A stretch of DNA of 64,000 nt from Micrococcales bacterium (GCA_016212425.1 JACRGJ010000101.1:1-64000); one strand, 5' to 3'. Shown: positions 19,954 through 29,231, numbered from the stretch's first letter. Numbers and translations are program-made. Notes: generated from the sequence alone by a model not told the origin.

Positions 19954-21506
19954 GGCTGCGCTTCCGCGTGCTGGCCACCACCCTCGCTCGCAGTCCTCTG
20001 CAGCTGGTCGCGGTGATCCTCGGCGCGATTCAGGCGGTGCCGATCCTCCTGGCCTGCGGGGCGGGGGTCATCGCGCTCAGCGGCTTCCCGCCGGACATCG
20101 TGCGCACCACGATGATCACGGCCGGTTCGCTCGTGGTCGTCGGCTGGCTCGTCATCCCGATCATCGTGAGCGGGGTCGAGCTGACCCTCGACCCGCACAA
20201 ACTGGCGTACTTCCCGCTGCGGCCGCGCACGCTGATGCTGGCTCAGCTGCTCGTCGGCCTGACCTGGGTGCCGGGTGGGGTGACACTGCTGCTCGCCCTC
20301 TTCTCGGCGTTCGCGTACCGCGGGAGCCCTGATGTGATCCCGGTGGCGATCACCGCAGGCGCGGTCGGGACCCTGCTGGCCGTCGCGGGGTCGCGGATGG
20401 CGGCGACCGTGACCGGCAATCTCCTCTCCGATCGCGGGGTGCACGTCCGCGTGGCGGTGATCGCTGCTCTCGCGGTCGTCGTGCTCGGGCCGGTGGTCGT
20501 CGCGATCGCCGTCGGCCTCGGTGGCCAGGGCGGCCTGGATGCCGCGGCGCAGGTCATGTCGTGGAGCCCGGTCGGAGCGGTGTGGGCCGTGCCGGGCGAT
20601 CTCGCGCTCGGTCGTCCCGGCGAGGCGCTCGCCTCCGCGGGGATCGCGGTGGCCGGGGTCGTCGCCGTCCTCGCGGTCTGGCGGATCGCGCTCGGGGCGA
20701 GTCTGGGCCACCGCGGCACCGGCGCCCTGCGCGCCTCCCAAGCCGGCCGGCTCGGCGCGTTCCGCATCGGCCCGTCCAGCCCGGCCGGGGCCGTCGCGGC
20801 GCGCTCCCTGCACTACTGGTTCCACGACCCGCGCTACGCCCGCCAGCTCGTCATCGTGCCGATGATGCCCGCGCTCATGCTGCTGTGGGCGGCCGTGACG
20901 GGGGTCGAGGGGATCGGCATCGCGGCGGGTCCGGCGGTGGCGGGCCTCCTGCCGCTCGCCGTCTTCGCCGGCATCTCCTTCGACGGCACCGCCTTCGCCG
21001 CGCACCTCACCGCCGGGGTCCGCGGGCGAGACGACCGCGTCGGGCGCCTGGCGGCGATGCTCGTGATCGCCGTCCCTGCGACGCTCGCGGTGCAATTGGC
21101 CGTCACCGCTGTGCTGAATCGCTGGGAGGACCTTCCCGCGCTAGTCGGCATGTCGATCGGGGTGCTTCTGACGGCGCTCGGCGTGGTCGCGGTGTCGTCG
21201 GCGCTCCTCGTGATCCCGGTCCCGCGGCCGGGGCGCAACCCCTTCTCCGGGGCCGCCGGCGCGGGAATGACCTCGATCGGCGGCAGCTACGCGGTCACCG
21301 GCGCGACGCTCGTGCTGGCCTCCCCGGCGCTCGTGCTCGGCATCCTGTCCGTCGTGCTGCGCAGCGCCGCAGTGGGCTGGGTCGCCCTGGGCGCGGGTGG
21401 CGTCCTGGGCCTCGCAGTGCTGCTGATCGGCATCCGGATCGGCGGCGCGCTACTCGACCGCCGCGGCCCCGAGCTGCTCACCCGCCTGCGCGCTCTCCGG
21501 GGCTGA
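19935..21506 (+). CDS. ABC-2 type transporter permease
   Basis: A 523-residue integral membrane protein with about twelve hydrophobic segments and a cytoplasmic stretch near the middle (SLGHRGTGALRASQAGRLGAFR). The GTG at 19935 has a strong AGGAGG seven bases upstream and overlaps the ATPase gene by 19 bp. It presumably forms the channel with the preceding ATPase as two half-permeases fused. No substrate-binding protein is encoded, which fits an exporter. The 3' end is followed by palindromic element copy B. Confidence 0.85.
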   Translation: MVAVLLRLRFRVLATTLARSPLQLVAVILGAIQAVPILLACGAGVIALSGFPPDIVRTTMITAGSLVVVGWLVIPIIVSGVELTLDPHKLAYFPLRPRTLMLAQLLVGLTWVPGGVTLLLALFSAFAYRGSPDVIPVAITAGAVGTLLAVAGSRMAATVTGNLLSDRGVHVRVAVIAALAVVVLGPVVVAIAVGLGGQGGLDAAAQVMSWSPVGAVWAVPGDLALGRPGEALASAGIAVAGVVAVLAVWRIALGASLGHRGTGALRASQAGRLGAFRIGPSSPAGAVAARSLHYWFHDPRYARQLVIVPMMPALMLLWAAVTGVEGIGIAAGPAVAGLLPLAVFAGISFDGTAFAAHLTAGVRGRDDRVGRLAAMLVIAVPATLAVQLAVTAVLNRWEDLPALVGMSIGVLLTALGVVAVSSALLVIPVPRPGRNPFSGAAGAGMTSIGGSYAVTGATLVLASPALVLGILSVVLRSAAVGWVALGAGGVLGLAVLLIGIRIGGALLDRRGPELLTRLRALRG

Positions 21507-21511
21507 GGCCC

Positions 21512-21583
21512 GGGGACAACAGCCGTCGGCGGCGCCGACGCGGGGGATCCCCTCGGTTGCCGCCGACAACAGCTGTTGTCGGC
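21512..21583. repeat. Palindromic intergenic element, copy B
   Basis: Starts GGGGACAACAGCCGTCGG, has a central GGGGGATCCCC and ends in the perfect palindrome GACAACAGCTGTTGTC (21565-21580) plus GGC. The right half, read in reverse, matches the left half, so the whole forms one long imperfect hairpin. It fills the gap between convergent genes (permease and bcp), where a bidirectional terminator is expected. Confidence 0.85.
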
Positions 21584-21599
21584 GAAGGAGGGCGGACGC

Positions 21600-22070
21600 T
21601 CAGGCGGCGAGACCGAGGCGCTTGCGCAGCATCGCGACGTGCCCGGTCGCCTTCGTGTTGTAGAAGGTCTGCTCGATGCGGCCCTCGGCGTCGATGACGA
21701 AGGTCGACCGGATGGCGCCGATCACCGTCTTCCCGTAGAGCTTCTTCTCGCCCCACGCGCCATAGGCCTCCTGCACCGCGTGATCCGGATCGCTGAGCAG
21801 CGGGAAGGTGAGCTGGTCGTGGTCGCGGAACTCCCGCAGTGTGGCCGGGGAGTCCTTCGACACCCCGAGCACCGCGAAACCGGCCGCGGCGAGCGGCTCG
21901 AGGCTATCGCGGAAGTCGCAGGCCTCGGTGGTGCAACCGGGCGTCATCGCGGCGGGGTAGAAGTACAGGATGACCCGCTGCCCGCGGTAGTCCCCGAGTG
22001 CCACCGCCGCCTCATCCTGATCGAGAAGGGTGAAATCGGGAGCCGGATCGCCGGCCGTCAGGGTGCTCAC
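21600..22070 (-). CDS. bcp: Thioredoxin-dependent thiol peroxidase (Bcp/PrxQ)
   Basis: A 156-residue atypical peroxiredoxin. The peroxidatic Cys lies in YPAAMTPGCTTEACDFRD (residues about 38-55), with the resolving Cys five residues on, the PrxQ arrangement. It reduces H2O2 and organic hydroperoxides using thioredoxin. No signal peptide, so cytoplasmic. Divergent from the tRNA-Lys gene and convergent with the ABC permease. Confidence 0.92.
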   Translation of the reverse strand: MSTLTAGDPAPDFTLLDQDEAAVALGDYRGQRVILYFYPAAMTPGCTTEACDFRDSLEPLAAAGFAVLGVSKDSPATLREFRDHDQLTFPLLSDPDHAVQEAYGAWGEKKLYGKTVIGAIRSTFVIDAEGRIEQTFYNTKATGHVAMLRKRLGLAA

Positions 22071-22153
22071 GAGCCGAGGCTAGCGGCGCCGAGCGTCGAC
22101 CGCCGACGGGGCGGAGTGCTATCGTTATCGCTCGGTCCGGCTCGCCGGAACGC

Positions 22154-22226
<73 letters not shown>

Positions 22227-22228
22227 CT

Positions 22229-22759
22229 TCACGGGATCGACGTCGGTACTCGCGACCGCGCCGGATCCCACGCGCCGACGGCCGGCGCCGGGAAAACCCA
22301 GGTCCGGTACAGCTGGAACCGCAGGGCGGTGCCCAGCGCGAGACCGAGCACGTTGGCCGAGAGGTTGTCCGCCGCGGGGGAGGTGAAGCCGAGCGCGTAG
22401 TGGCTGATCGCGAGGCAGGCCAGACTCACGCTCGAGCCGAGAAGGCTCGCCGCCAGGAACCGAAGCGCCTCGCGACCGAGGCGTGCGCCGCGCTCACGAC
22501 GGAAGGTGACCTGGCGGTTGCCGATCCAGTTCACCGCGATCGCGGCGAGGGTCGACACCGCCTTGGCCAGGATGGCACCCCCCGCGACATGCTGAGGATC
22601 GAAGACGGTCGCGCGCAGGAGGTTGAAGATCGCGATGTCGACGAGGAAGCCGATTCCGCCGACCCCGAGGAAGCTCGCTGCCTGGCGGAGAAGACCCCGC
22701 ATCCGCTCGTCGAGAGCCGGGAGAGGCCGGGCCTGCACCAGACGGCGAGCGTCAGACAT
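22229..22759 (-). CDS. GtrA family membrane protein
   Basis: A 176-residue protein with four transmembrane helices (FLGVGGIGFLVDIAIFNLL, AKAVSTLAAIAVNWIGNRQVTFRRE, FLAASLLGSSVSLACLAISHY, NLSANVLGLALGTALRFQLYRTWVF), the GtrA layout. GtrA-type proteins are proposed flippases for lipid-linked sugars. It overlaps the polyprenol-phosphate mannosyltransferase gene by 8 bp, so it probably translocates that enzyme's product. Its stop lies 2 bp from the tRNA-Lys 3' end, convergent. Confidence 0.88.
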   Translation of the reverse strand: MSDARRLVQARPLPALDERMRGLLRQAASFLGVGGIGFLVDIAIFNLLRATVFDPQHVAGGAILAKAVSTLAAIAVNWIGNRQVTFRRERGARLGREALRFLAASLLGSSVSLACLAISHYALGFTSPAADNLSANVLGLALGTALRFQLYRTWVFPAPAVGAWDPARSRVPTSIP

Positions 22760-23504
22760 GCGCGTCCTGCCGCTGCTGCGCCGCGCGGCCGGACCATCGC
22801 GTCGGCAGACCGGCAGCGCCCCACGCCGTCACCCGGAGCATCGCCTCCACGACGATGCGGAGGCTCATCTTCGACCGGCCGAGGGTGCGGTCCGAGAAGG
22901 TGATCGGCACCTCGACGATCCGCAGTCCCTCCCGCACCGCGTTCCAGAGCATCTCGATCTGAAAGCTGTAGCCCTCGCTCTCGATGCCCTCGGGGCCGAT
23001 GATCCGGATCGCATCGGCGCGGTAGGCGCGGAACCCGCTGGTCGCATCGCGCTGCGGGATGCCGAGCGCCATCCGTGCCCAGAGGCTGCCGGCGCGGGAG
23101 ATCGTCCGGCGCGCGAGCGGCCATCCCTCCACCGCCCCGCCCGGCACCCAGCGGGAGCCGATTGCGAGATCGGCGCCCTCCACAGCCGCGAGGAGCAGCG
23201 GCAGCTGCTCCGGCCGGTGCGAACCGTCGGCGTCCATCTCCACGAGCACCTCGAAGTGGTGCCGTAGGCCCCAGGAGAACGCGGCGATGTAGGCGGCACC
23301 CAGCCCGGCTTTCGCGGTGCGGTGCAGCACATGCACCCGGGATTCGGCGAGCGCCAGCTCATCTGCGATCGCGCCCGTGCCGTCGGGGGAGTCGTCGTCG
23401 ATCACCAGCACCTCGACGGATGGCGCGGCGACGAGCGTGCGCGCCACGATCTCGCGCAGGTTCTCGCGCTCGTTGTAGGTGGGGATGCACACGAGGGTCC
23501 TCAT
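22752..23504 (-). CDS. Polyprenol monophosphomannose synthase (GT2)
   Basis: A 250-residue GT-A glycosyltransferase: LVCIPTYNERENLREIV at the N-terminus, VLVIDDDSPDGTG, EMDADGSHRPEQL (the DxD-like metal site) and the RDATSGFRAYR and FSDRTLGRSKM motifs of dolichol-phosphate mannose synthases. It makes polyprenyl-phosphate-mannose from GDP-mannose. It lacks the second lipid N-acyltransferase domain found fused to Ppm1 in M. tuberculosis. GGAGAGGAC precedes the ATG at 23504. Operon: GT39 - this gene - gtrA, with overlaps. Confidence 0.9.
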   Translation of the reverse strand: MRTLVCIPTYNERENLREIVARTLVAAPSVEVLVIDDDSPDGTGAIADELALAESRVHVLHRTAKAGLGAAYIAAFSWGLRHHFEVLVEMDADGSHRPEQLPLLLAAVEGADLAIGSRWVPGGAVEGWPLARRTISRAGSLWARMALGIPQRDATSGFRAYRADAIRIIGPEGIESEGYSFQIEMLWNAVREGLRIVEVPITFSDRTLGRSKMSLRIVVEAMLRVTAWGAAGLPTRWSGRAAQQRQDAHV

Positions 23505-25060
23505 GGCCGAGTCCTCTCCATCCGGTAGAGCACCGTCCGGTGCACGGAGTACGTCCGGGTCGTGCGGTAGCCCAGGCTCCGGAGGGCGGCGACATCCGCC
23601 CCCGCGCTCCCGCGGATCTCCCACGCCCACACCACCGGATGCCCGCTGAGGCGGGCCCCCAGCTCGGTGGCCGGCAGGTACTGATCCCAGATGCCGTCGT
23701 GCCGGTAGTACGGGGTCGTGAGGGCGACGTTGTCCAGCAGGGCGAAGTCGGTCGGGTACAGCCGGTAGGCCATTGCGGGCCGTTGCGAGGAGCGGACCTC
23801 GCGATCGAAGACGACGGCATCATCCGGGGCGGCGAGGGAGGCGAGCAGGGCGGAGGATTGCCGGATGTCGCTGCCACCGCCCTTGGCGTAGGGGCCGCGC
23901 TGAGCCAAGTAGCTCGGCCAGGCCGCCGTCGCGAGTATCGCCAGGGCGGCGACGATCGCCGCGAACCGAGGAAGGCGCGGTGCGAGCGCGCGCGGCAGAC
24001 GCGCGACGAGCGCCTGCGCGGCGGCGTCGATGCCGAGCGCCATCGCCAAGGCCACCCCCCCGAGGCTGAACGCCGGGTAGCGGAGGTTGTAGACCGGCAT
24101 CGCGGCGACGTCGACCACCAGCAGCGCCGCGGTCGGCAGGGCCACCCACAGGATCACCGCCACGGTCGCTCGACGGCGACCGGCGGCACGCAGAGCCGTG
24201 ATCGCGCCGACGAGTATCGCGGCCCAGGCGGCGACGGCGAAGGGTGGCGTGCCGAACCACTGGGTCACCAGCACATTGAAGGCCGTGTCGTAGCCGCGTT
24301 CCGCGAGGAAGGCGATCTGCCCGCGTTGGAAGAACGCGACGACGACAAGGGGCGAGGCGAGCAGCGCTCCCGCGGCGCTCGCGAGCAGCCAGCACCGGGC
24401 CGTCGTCCGATCGACGCGTAGCGCCCAGACCAGTGCCAGGTGAACCACCACCATGAACGCGAGGAATTCGAACATCCACACCGACGCCGCCAGCCCCAGC
24501 GCATATCCGGCCCAGCCGATCCGTTGCAGCGCCGGACTCCGGGGGATGGAGGTCAGCATCCGCACCAGAAGCACCGTCAGCCAGACCGCGGCGGCGATGC
24601 CGATGGCGTACGACCGGGTCTCGATGGCCATCCGCAGGAACTGCGGGATGACCGTGAGTGCCAGCCCCGCGATCACTCCGACCCGCAGGCCGAAGAGGCG
24701 CCTGCCCAGCACGACCAGCCCCGCCGCGGCCGCTCCCGCCGCGACCACGCTCGGCAGGCGCGTGGCGAACTCGGTCGCCCCGGCGACGTCGATCCAGAGG
24801 TGCAGGAGGGCGTAGTAGAACCCGTGCACCGCGTCGATGTTCGCCAGCTCTCGGAGGAGGCTGGGCAGGGGGCGCTGGGCCGACATCACACTCGCGGCTT
24901 CATCGCCCCAGTACGACGGGGTGCCGGCGCCGATCACGCTCACCAGCGCTGCCGCCAACCCGATCCCCGGCGCGAGCAGCGCGCGGCCGACCGCTCGCGT
25001 GGGGCGGGACGCCGCCGACGCGGAGGGGCGGGCCAGGACTGCGGTCACCGGATCAGGCAA
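23501..25060 (-). CDS. GT39-type membrane mannosyltransferase
   Basis: A 519-residue protein with about ten transmembrane helices. The first loop holds the catalytic-type acidic pair in TPSYWGDEAASVMSAQRPLP and the HGFYYALLHLW motif of dolichyl-phosphate-mannose-dependent (PMT-2) transferases; the C-terminus is a soluble region. It probably uses the lipid-linked mannose made by the next gene to glycosylate a protein or wall polymer outside the membrane. Its ATGA stop/start overlap with that gene supports a shared pathway. The acceptor is unknown. Confidence 0.85.
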   Translation of the reverse strand: MPDPVTAVLARPSASAASRPTRAVGRALLAPGIGLAAALVSVIGAGTPSYWGDEAASVMSAQRPLPSLLRELANIDAVHGFYYALLHLWIDVAGATEFATRLPSVVAAGAAAAGLVVLGRRLFGLRVGVIAGLALTVIPQFLRMAIETRSYAIGIAAAVWLTVLLVRMLTSIPRSPALQRIGWAGYALGLAASVWMFEFLAFMVVVHLALVWALRVDRTTARCWLLASAAGALLASPLVVVAFFQRGQIAFLAERGYDTAFNVLVTQWFGTPPFAVAAWAAILVGAITALRAAGRRRATVAVILWVALPTAALLVVDVAAMPVYNLRYPAFSLGGVALAMALGIDAAAQALVARLPRALAPRLPRFAAIVAALAILATAAWPSYLAQRGPYAKGGGSDIRQSSALLASLAAPDDAVVFDREVRSSQRPAMAYRLYPTDFALLDNVALTTPYYRHDGIWDQYLPATELGARLSGHPVVWAWEIRGSAGADVAALRSLGYRTTRTYSVHRTVLYRMERTRP

Positions 25061-25142
25061 TCCCGAGCGGCTGAAGCGGACCGGTGTTCCGGGCCATCCG
25101 CGGATGAGAGATCCCTCAGAAAGCGGAGCGCGGTGCCACGCC

Positions 25143-25148
25143 TACCAT
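25143..25148 (+). promoter_or_regulatory. Leaderless-type -10 element of the 25156 response regulator
   Basis: TACCAT, 7 bp before the ATG at 25156; this supports that ATG rather than the one at 25147 that overlaps the hexamer. Confidence 0.4.
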
Positions 25149-25155
25149 GTGGGGC

Positions 25156-25842
25156 ATGCGGATGCTCGTGGTCGACGACGAGCCGGAGATGGCGGATCTG
25201 CTGGCGCGCGGCCTCAGGTCGGAGGGTCACGAGGTGGTCGTGGCGCACGACGGCATCGCGGCGATGGGCGAGCTGGACCGCAGCGAGGTGGAGTTGGTCG
25301 TGATGGACGTCGGGCTCCCCGGCATGAGCGGCTTCGAGCTGTGTCGTCGCGTCAAGGAGCGGGATGCGGCGATCGCGGTGGTGCTGCTCACCGCCCGGGA
25401 TGCGGTGGACGACCGGGTGCGCGGGCTGGACTCCGGCGCCGACGACTACCTCACGAAGCCCTTCGCCTTCGCCGAGCTCGCCGCCCGCGTGCGTGCGGTG
25501 CGGCGTCGCGATGCCCTCGCCGTGCCCACTCGGCTCGAGATCGGGAGTGTGGTGATGGATCTGCCGCGCCACCGGGTACACGTCGGCGGGCGGGAGGTGA
25601 GGCTCTCGCGCACGGAATTCGACGTGCTGCGCGTCTTCGCCATGAGTGCGGGACAGACGGTGACCCGGCAGCATCTCATGGCCGAGGTGTGGGACACCGA
25701 CACGCATCTGGATCCGAATGTCGTCGACCAGTACGTCAGCTATCTCCGCCGCAAGCTCGCGGCGGCAGGGGCGGGTGCGCGGATCACCACCCAGCGCGGC
25801 GTCGGCTTCGCTCTCCAGGTCCGCCCGGACGCGGAGGACTGA
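25156..25842 (+). CDS. OmpR-family response regulator
   Basis: A 228-residue regulator. The receiver has VDDEPEM, phospho-acceptor Asp51 in VMDVGLPGMSG and Lys in YLTKPFAF; the C-terminal winged helix has LSRTEFDVLRVF and QYVSYLRRKL. Three start candidates exist (25147, 25156, 25162); 25156 fits the promoter hexamer. It overlaps the following kinase gene by one base (TGATG). The target genes are unknown; the divergent GT39 operon is the nearest candidate. Confidence 0.9.
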   Translation: MRMLVVDDEPEMADLLARGLRSEGHEVVVAHDGIAAMGELDRSEVELVVMDVGLPGMSGFELCRRVKERDAAIAVVLLTARDAVDDRVRGLDSGADDYLTKPFAFAELAARVRAVRRRDALAVPTRLEIGSVVMDLPRHRVHVGGREVRLSRTEFDVLRVFAMSAGQTVTRQHLMAEVWDTDTHLDPNVVDQYVSYLRRKLAAAGAGARITTQRGVGFALQVRPDAED

Positions 25843-27206
25843 TGCGCCGCCGGGGCCCGGCGCTCGCCATCCGCACCCGCATCGCCCTGGGAAGCCTGGT
25901 CATCGCGCTGCTCCTGGCGGTGCCGGCGGGCTTCGTGCTCGATGCGCAGATCCGGGCCATCGTCCGCCTCGGCACGGCGGAGGTGCTGCGAAGCGATCAG
26001 GCGCCGTACCTCACCGAGATCTCGACGGGTCGGGACGACGGTTTCGATCCTCCCCGTTCCGGTCAGTTGCTCGCGGTGGTGGGTCCTGGGGGCAGCACCC
26101 CCGTGGACACCCTGCCGCGCGCGGTGCGGACCCGGATTGCTGTCCTCATCGAGGAGGACGAGACCCGTGCGGTCCGGGCGGGCGGCCGCACCTACATCGT
26201 CCGGGTGACGCCGGTGCGCGACGCCGCCGGTCTGTGGCGGGTGGTCGCGGCCCGGGACAGCTCCTCGGAGAATGCCGTGCTCGGTCCGATGCGGCTGCTG
26301 CTGGTGATCGTGCTCGTCATCGTCGTGGCCGGAGTGGCGGCGGCGGCCTGGCTGCTCGCGCGGCTCTCCCTGCGCCCGGTCGCCCGACTGCAGGCGACGG
26401 CCGGCCGCCTCAGCACCGGGGAGGGCGAGGAGCTCCTGCCCGTCGGCGACACCGACGACGAGATCGCGCGACTGGCCAGAACTCTCAACATCCTCATCGC
26501 GCGTCTCCGGGCCGCGACGGACCGTGAGCGCCAGCTGGTCTCCGACGCGAGCCACGAGCTCCGAACGCCGATCGCGGTGATCCGCACGCAGCTCGAACTG
26601 GCCCGGACCGGCGATGGCGACGTCGATGCCCTGCGACGCGACATCGCCGGGGCCGAACGAGGTGTGATGCGCCTGCAGAGACTTCTCGGGTCGCTCCTGG
26701 AACTCTCCTCGATCGAGTCGGGAGAGCATCTCGCCGTGTCGAGCGTCGATGCGGCGGAGGACGAGGTGCGCGACGCGGTGGGTCGCTCGAGCTTCCGCGC
26801 GGGCGGCACTCGGCTCGGGCTCCGGGTGGAGCGGGCACCCGCCGTCACGGCATCCGGGACCGTCCCGATCGCCGCAGAGGACCTCGGCAGGATCGTCGAC
26901 AACCTCGTCTCCAACACCCTCGCTGCCCTCGGCGAGAGGCCGGGTTCGGTCCAGGTCGCGCTGTCGGTCGACGCCGAGCGGATGCTCCTCGAAGTGGCCG
27001 ACGACGGCGGCGGTCTCGACGAGGACGTCGCCGGCACGGCGACCCATCGCTTCACGCGCGGTCGCTCCGCCGTGCGCGGGGCCGGCGCAGGTCTCGGGCT
27101 CGCGATCGTGGCCGCGCTCGTCGACGGAGCCGGCGGGAGCCTGGAATTGCACAACCAACCCGGGATGGGCCTCGTGGTGCGCATCCGCATCCCTGTGCTC
27201 AGGTGA
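25842..27206 (+). CDS. Two-component sensor histidine kinase
   Basis: A 454-residue membrane kinase: N-terminal helix (ALGSLVIALLLAVPAGFVL), a short external sensor of about 110 residues, a second helix (LLLVIVLVIVVAGVAAAAWLL), HAMP, HisKA with the phospho-acceptor His near residue 237 in SDASHELRTPIAVIRTQLEL, and HATPase_c with NLVSNTLAALGE, DDGGGL and AGLGLAIV. Cognate partner of the preceding regulator by position and overlap. Confidence 0.92.
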   Translation: MRRRGPALAIRTRIALGSLVIALLLAVPAGFVLDAQIRAIVRLGTAEVLRSDQAPYLTEISTGRDDGFDPPRSGQLLAVVGPGGSTPVDTLPRAVRTRIAVLIEEDETRAVRAGGRTYIVRVTPVRDAAGLWRVVAARDSSSENAVLGPMRLLLVIVLVIVVAGVAAAAWLLARLSLRPVARLQATAGRLSTGEGEELLPVGDTDDEIARLARTLNILIARLRAATDRERQLVSDASHELRTPIAVIRTQLELARTGDGDVDALRRDIAGAERGVMRLQRLLGSLLELSSIESGEHLAVSSVDAAEDEVRDAVGRSSFRAGGTRLGLRVERAPAVTASGTVPIAAEDLGRIVDNLVSNTLAALGERPGSVQVALSVDAERMLLEVADDGGGLDEDVAGTATHRFTRGRSAVRGAGAGLGLAIVAALVDGAGGSLELHNQPGMGLVVRIRIPVLR

Positions 27207-27446
27207 TCCGTCTCCACGCGGGCACGGGAGTGCCGCGAGCTGCGACGAGGGCGCCATCGCTTCGGAGGGACGCTCCGGCCGGTCCCCGCTCATCGTCGGA
27301 CCGAATGGCGTCACCGGTTCACGCAGGTGAATGAGCTTTCACCACAGAAGGGCCGAAATGCGGCCGGGCGCACGAACTTCTCCTCGATCGCGATCGACCC
27401 GGGCCGGGCGCCGGCGAACATCCGCATTTCACGTCGCGGTATTCGC

Positions 27447-27452
27447 TACAAT
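27447..27452 (+). promoter_or_regulatory. Leaderless-type -10 element of lsr2
   Basis: TACAAT followed by 6 bp and the lsr2 ATG, with no clear Shine-Dalgarno. The about 250 bp between the kinase stop and lsr2 is less GC-rich near this point and holds no other recognised gene. Confidence 0.55.
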
Positions 27453-27458
27453 TCCGAG

Positions 27459-27800
27459 ATGGCTCGCAGAACTGTCACCTATCTCGTCGACGATCTCGAC
27501 GGAACCGAAATCGGCGAGGGCGCCACGGCTACGTCGTTCGCCCTCAACGGCGTCACCTATACGATCGACCTCTCGCCCGAGAATGCCGAGAAGCTCGAGG
27601 AGCTGCTGGCGCCCTACATCGAGAAGGCCAAGCGCACCGGCGGATCTCCGACGCCCTCGCGGCGCCGCGGGGGCGCTTCGGCGAACTCCGCGCAATTCCT
27701 GGCCTCCGTGCGCGAGTGGGCGAATTCGAGCGGCTACACCGTGGGAGAGCGCGGGCGGGTGAAGGCCGAGATCATCGAGGCCTACCGCGCGGCGCACTGA
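27459..27800 (+). CDS. lsr2: Nucleoid-associated protein Lsr2
   Basis: A 113-residue H-NS-like xenogeneic silencer. The N-terminal dimerisation domain begins MARRTVTYLVDDLDGTEI and includes the beta-hairpin VTYTIDLSPENAEKLEELL; a basic linker (SRRRGGAS) leads to the C-terminal DNA-binding domain, whose AT-hook-like loop normally reads RGR and here appears within VGERGRVKAEI. It binds AT-rich, often acquired, DNA. Followed by a degenerate 40-bp tandem repeat. Confidence 0.94.
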   Translation: MARRTVTYLVDDLDGTEIGEGATATSFALNGVTYTIDLSPENAEKLEELLAPYIEKAKRTGGSPTPSRRRGGASANSAQFLASVREWANSSGYTVGERGRVKAEIIEAYRAAH

Positions 27801-27880
27801 GTTCCACAGCGCACCGAATTCCGGTCCGCGCCGGGTCCGAGTTCCGCGGCGCGCAGAATCCCGGTGCGCCGCGAGTTCGG
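27799..27880. repeat. Degenerate 40-bp tandem repeat after lsr2
   Basis: The 40 bp at 27799-27838 and the following about 34 bp align with few differences (gagttcc-c-gcgc...gaat-ccggt-cgc in both), then a third start GAGTTCGG. The first unit begins at the last two bases of the lsr2 stop. It also contains the inverted pair GCGCACCG/CGGTGCGC and may terminate lsr2 transcription. Confidence 0.65.
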
Positions 27881-27969
27881 ATCGAACGGCATTCGGCCCC
27901 GCAGCACGTCCGACCCGGCCCTGCCGCCATCAAGCGGTCGGGCCGTCGTCGATTGCGGCGCCTGGCCGA

Positions 27970-27975
27970 TAGCCT
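27970..27975 (+). promoter_or_regulatory. Leaderless-type -10 element of the 27982 gene
   Basis: TAGCCT followed by GAGAAA and the ATG at 27982. Confidence 0.55.
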
Positions 27976-27981
27976 GAGAAA

Positions 27982-29193
27982 ATGGATCAGCTCACGCTGA
28001 GCGTGCACGACAAGTCCGTGCCGCCCTCGCTCTGGGGTCGTGCGGCGTCCGAGGTCGCGGCGGAGCGGCACGCTGTGGACGAATTCCTCACGCCGATCGT
28101 CACTCTCGACCGCGCGGCGGAGGCGCACAACATCGCCCTCCTGGCGGCCTGGACGAGTGACCACGACGTGGAGCTCGCGCCGCACGGCAAGACGTCGATG
28201 GCCCCGGAGCTGTGGCGGCACCTCCTCGACGCCGGAGCCACGACGCTCACCGTGGCGACGCCCTGGCAGGCGATGATCGCCGCAGAGCACGGCTTCCGCT
28301 CGTTGCTCCTGGCCAACGAGCTGCTCGACCCGATCGGTATCGCCTGGCTGCGGGATCGGCTGGAGGAGGACGAGGGCTTCGAGTTCGCGTGCTTCCTCGA
28401 CTCGGCCGAGGGACTGGCGACCCTCGCGGCGACGGCGGGCGAGCGTCCGATCGACGTGCTCGTCGAGGTGGGCACTCGCGGCGGGCGTGCCGGCGTGCGC
28501 GACCCCGACGCTGGTCTCGCCCTGGCCTGGGGGGCGTACCGCGAGCCGCGAGTGCGCCTCGTCGGTGTCGCCGGCTGGGAGGGCCCGCTCGGTCCCGACC
28601 GCGGGGAGGAGTCGGTCGACCGCGTACGGCGCTATCTGGATGACGTGGCCAGGTTCGCCCGCCAGGTCGAGGAGAACGGCTTCTTCGAGGTCGAACGACC
28701 GATTGTGTCCGCAGGCGGATCCGCCTGGTTCGACCTCGTCGTCGAGGCTTTCGCGCCCCTTCCGGCCCACGTCCGCCGGGTGCTCCGCTCGGGCGTGTTC
28801 CCCTTTCACGACGCAGCGCACTACGCCGGGCTCAGCCCGCTCGCGGGCGAGTTGCGCCCGGCCCTCGAGGTGCGGGCGCGGGTGCTGTCGCGGCCGTCGC
28901 GGCGCCTCGCGGTCCTCGACGCGGGTCGACGCGACCTGCCCTTCGACCTCGGCCTCCCCGTTCCGCTGAGTCCTGACGGCAGCCGCATGCTCGGCGCGTC
29001 GATCACCGAGCTGAACGACCAGCACGCGTTCCTGCGCCTGCCCGAGGACAGCCGGCTGGCGGTGGGCGAGGTGGTGCGACTGGGCGTCTCGCACCCGTGC
29101 ACGCTGTTCGACAAGTGGCGTCTCGTGCCGGTCCTCGACGACGGCGCGGCCCGGGAGCCGGTCGTCGTCGACTTCGTGCGAACCCTGTTCTGA
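27982..29193 (+). CDS. Alanine racemase-like / D-serine dehydratase-like PLP enzyme (amino acid deaminase)
   Basis: A 403-residue fold-type III PLP enzyme. The N-terminal TIM barrel has the Schiff-base Lys in LAPHGKTSMAPELW (about residue 73); the C-terminal beta domain ends with SHPCTLFDKWR, whose His-x-Cys pair matches the zinc ligands of eukaryotic-type D-serine dehydratase (DSD1 family). Expected reaction: deamination of a D-amino acid such as D-serine, or D-threonine aldolase-type cleavage. It neighbours the ethanolamine permease convergently across a terminator. Pyruvate/ammonia or glycine output would fit the amine-catabolic neighbours, but that link is inferred. Confidence 0.82.
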   Translation: MDQLTLSVHDKSVPPSLWGRAASEVAAERHAVDEFLTPIVTLDRAAEAHNIALLAAWTSDHDVELAPHGKTSMAPELWRHLLDAGATTLTVATPWQAMIAAEHGFRSLLLANELLDPIGIAWLRDRLEEDEGFEFACFLDSAEGLATLAATAGERPIDVLVEVGTRGGRAGVRDPDAGLALAWGAYREPRVRLVGVAGWEGPLGPDRGEESVDRVRRYLDDVARFARQVEENGFFEVERPIVSAGGSAWFDLVVEAFAPLPAHVRRVLRSGVFPFHDAAHYAGLSPLAGELRPALEVRARVLSRPSRRLAVLDAGRRDLPFDLGLPVPLSPDGSRMLGASITELNDQHAFLRLPEDSRLAVGEVVRLGVSHPCTLFDKWRLVPVLDDGAAREPVVVDFVRTLF

Positions 29194-29195
29194 GC

Positions 29196-29231
29196 GGGCG
29201 ACCGCCCCTGGCTCAGCGGGGGTGGTCGCCC
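29196..29231. terminator. Bidirectional hairpin terminator
   Basis: GGGCGACC (29196-29203) pairs with GGTCGCCC (29224-29231), with an inner CCCC/GGGG pairing, between two convergent genes; it overlaps the permease stop at 29213. No U-tract follows. Confidence 0.6.
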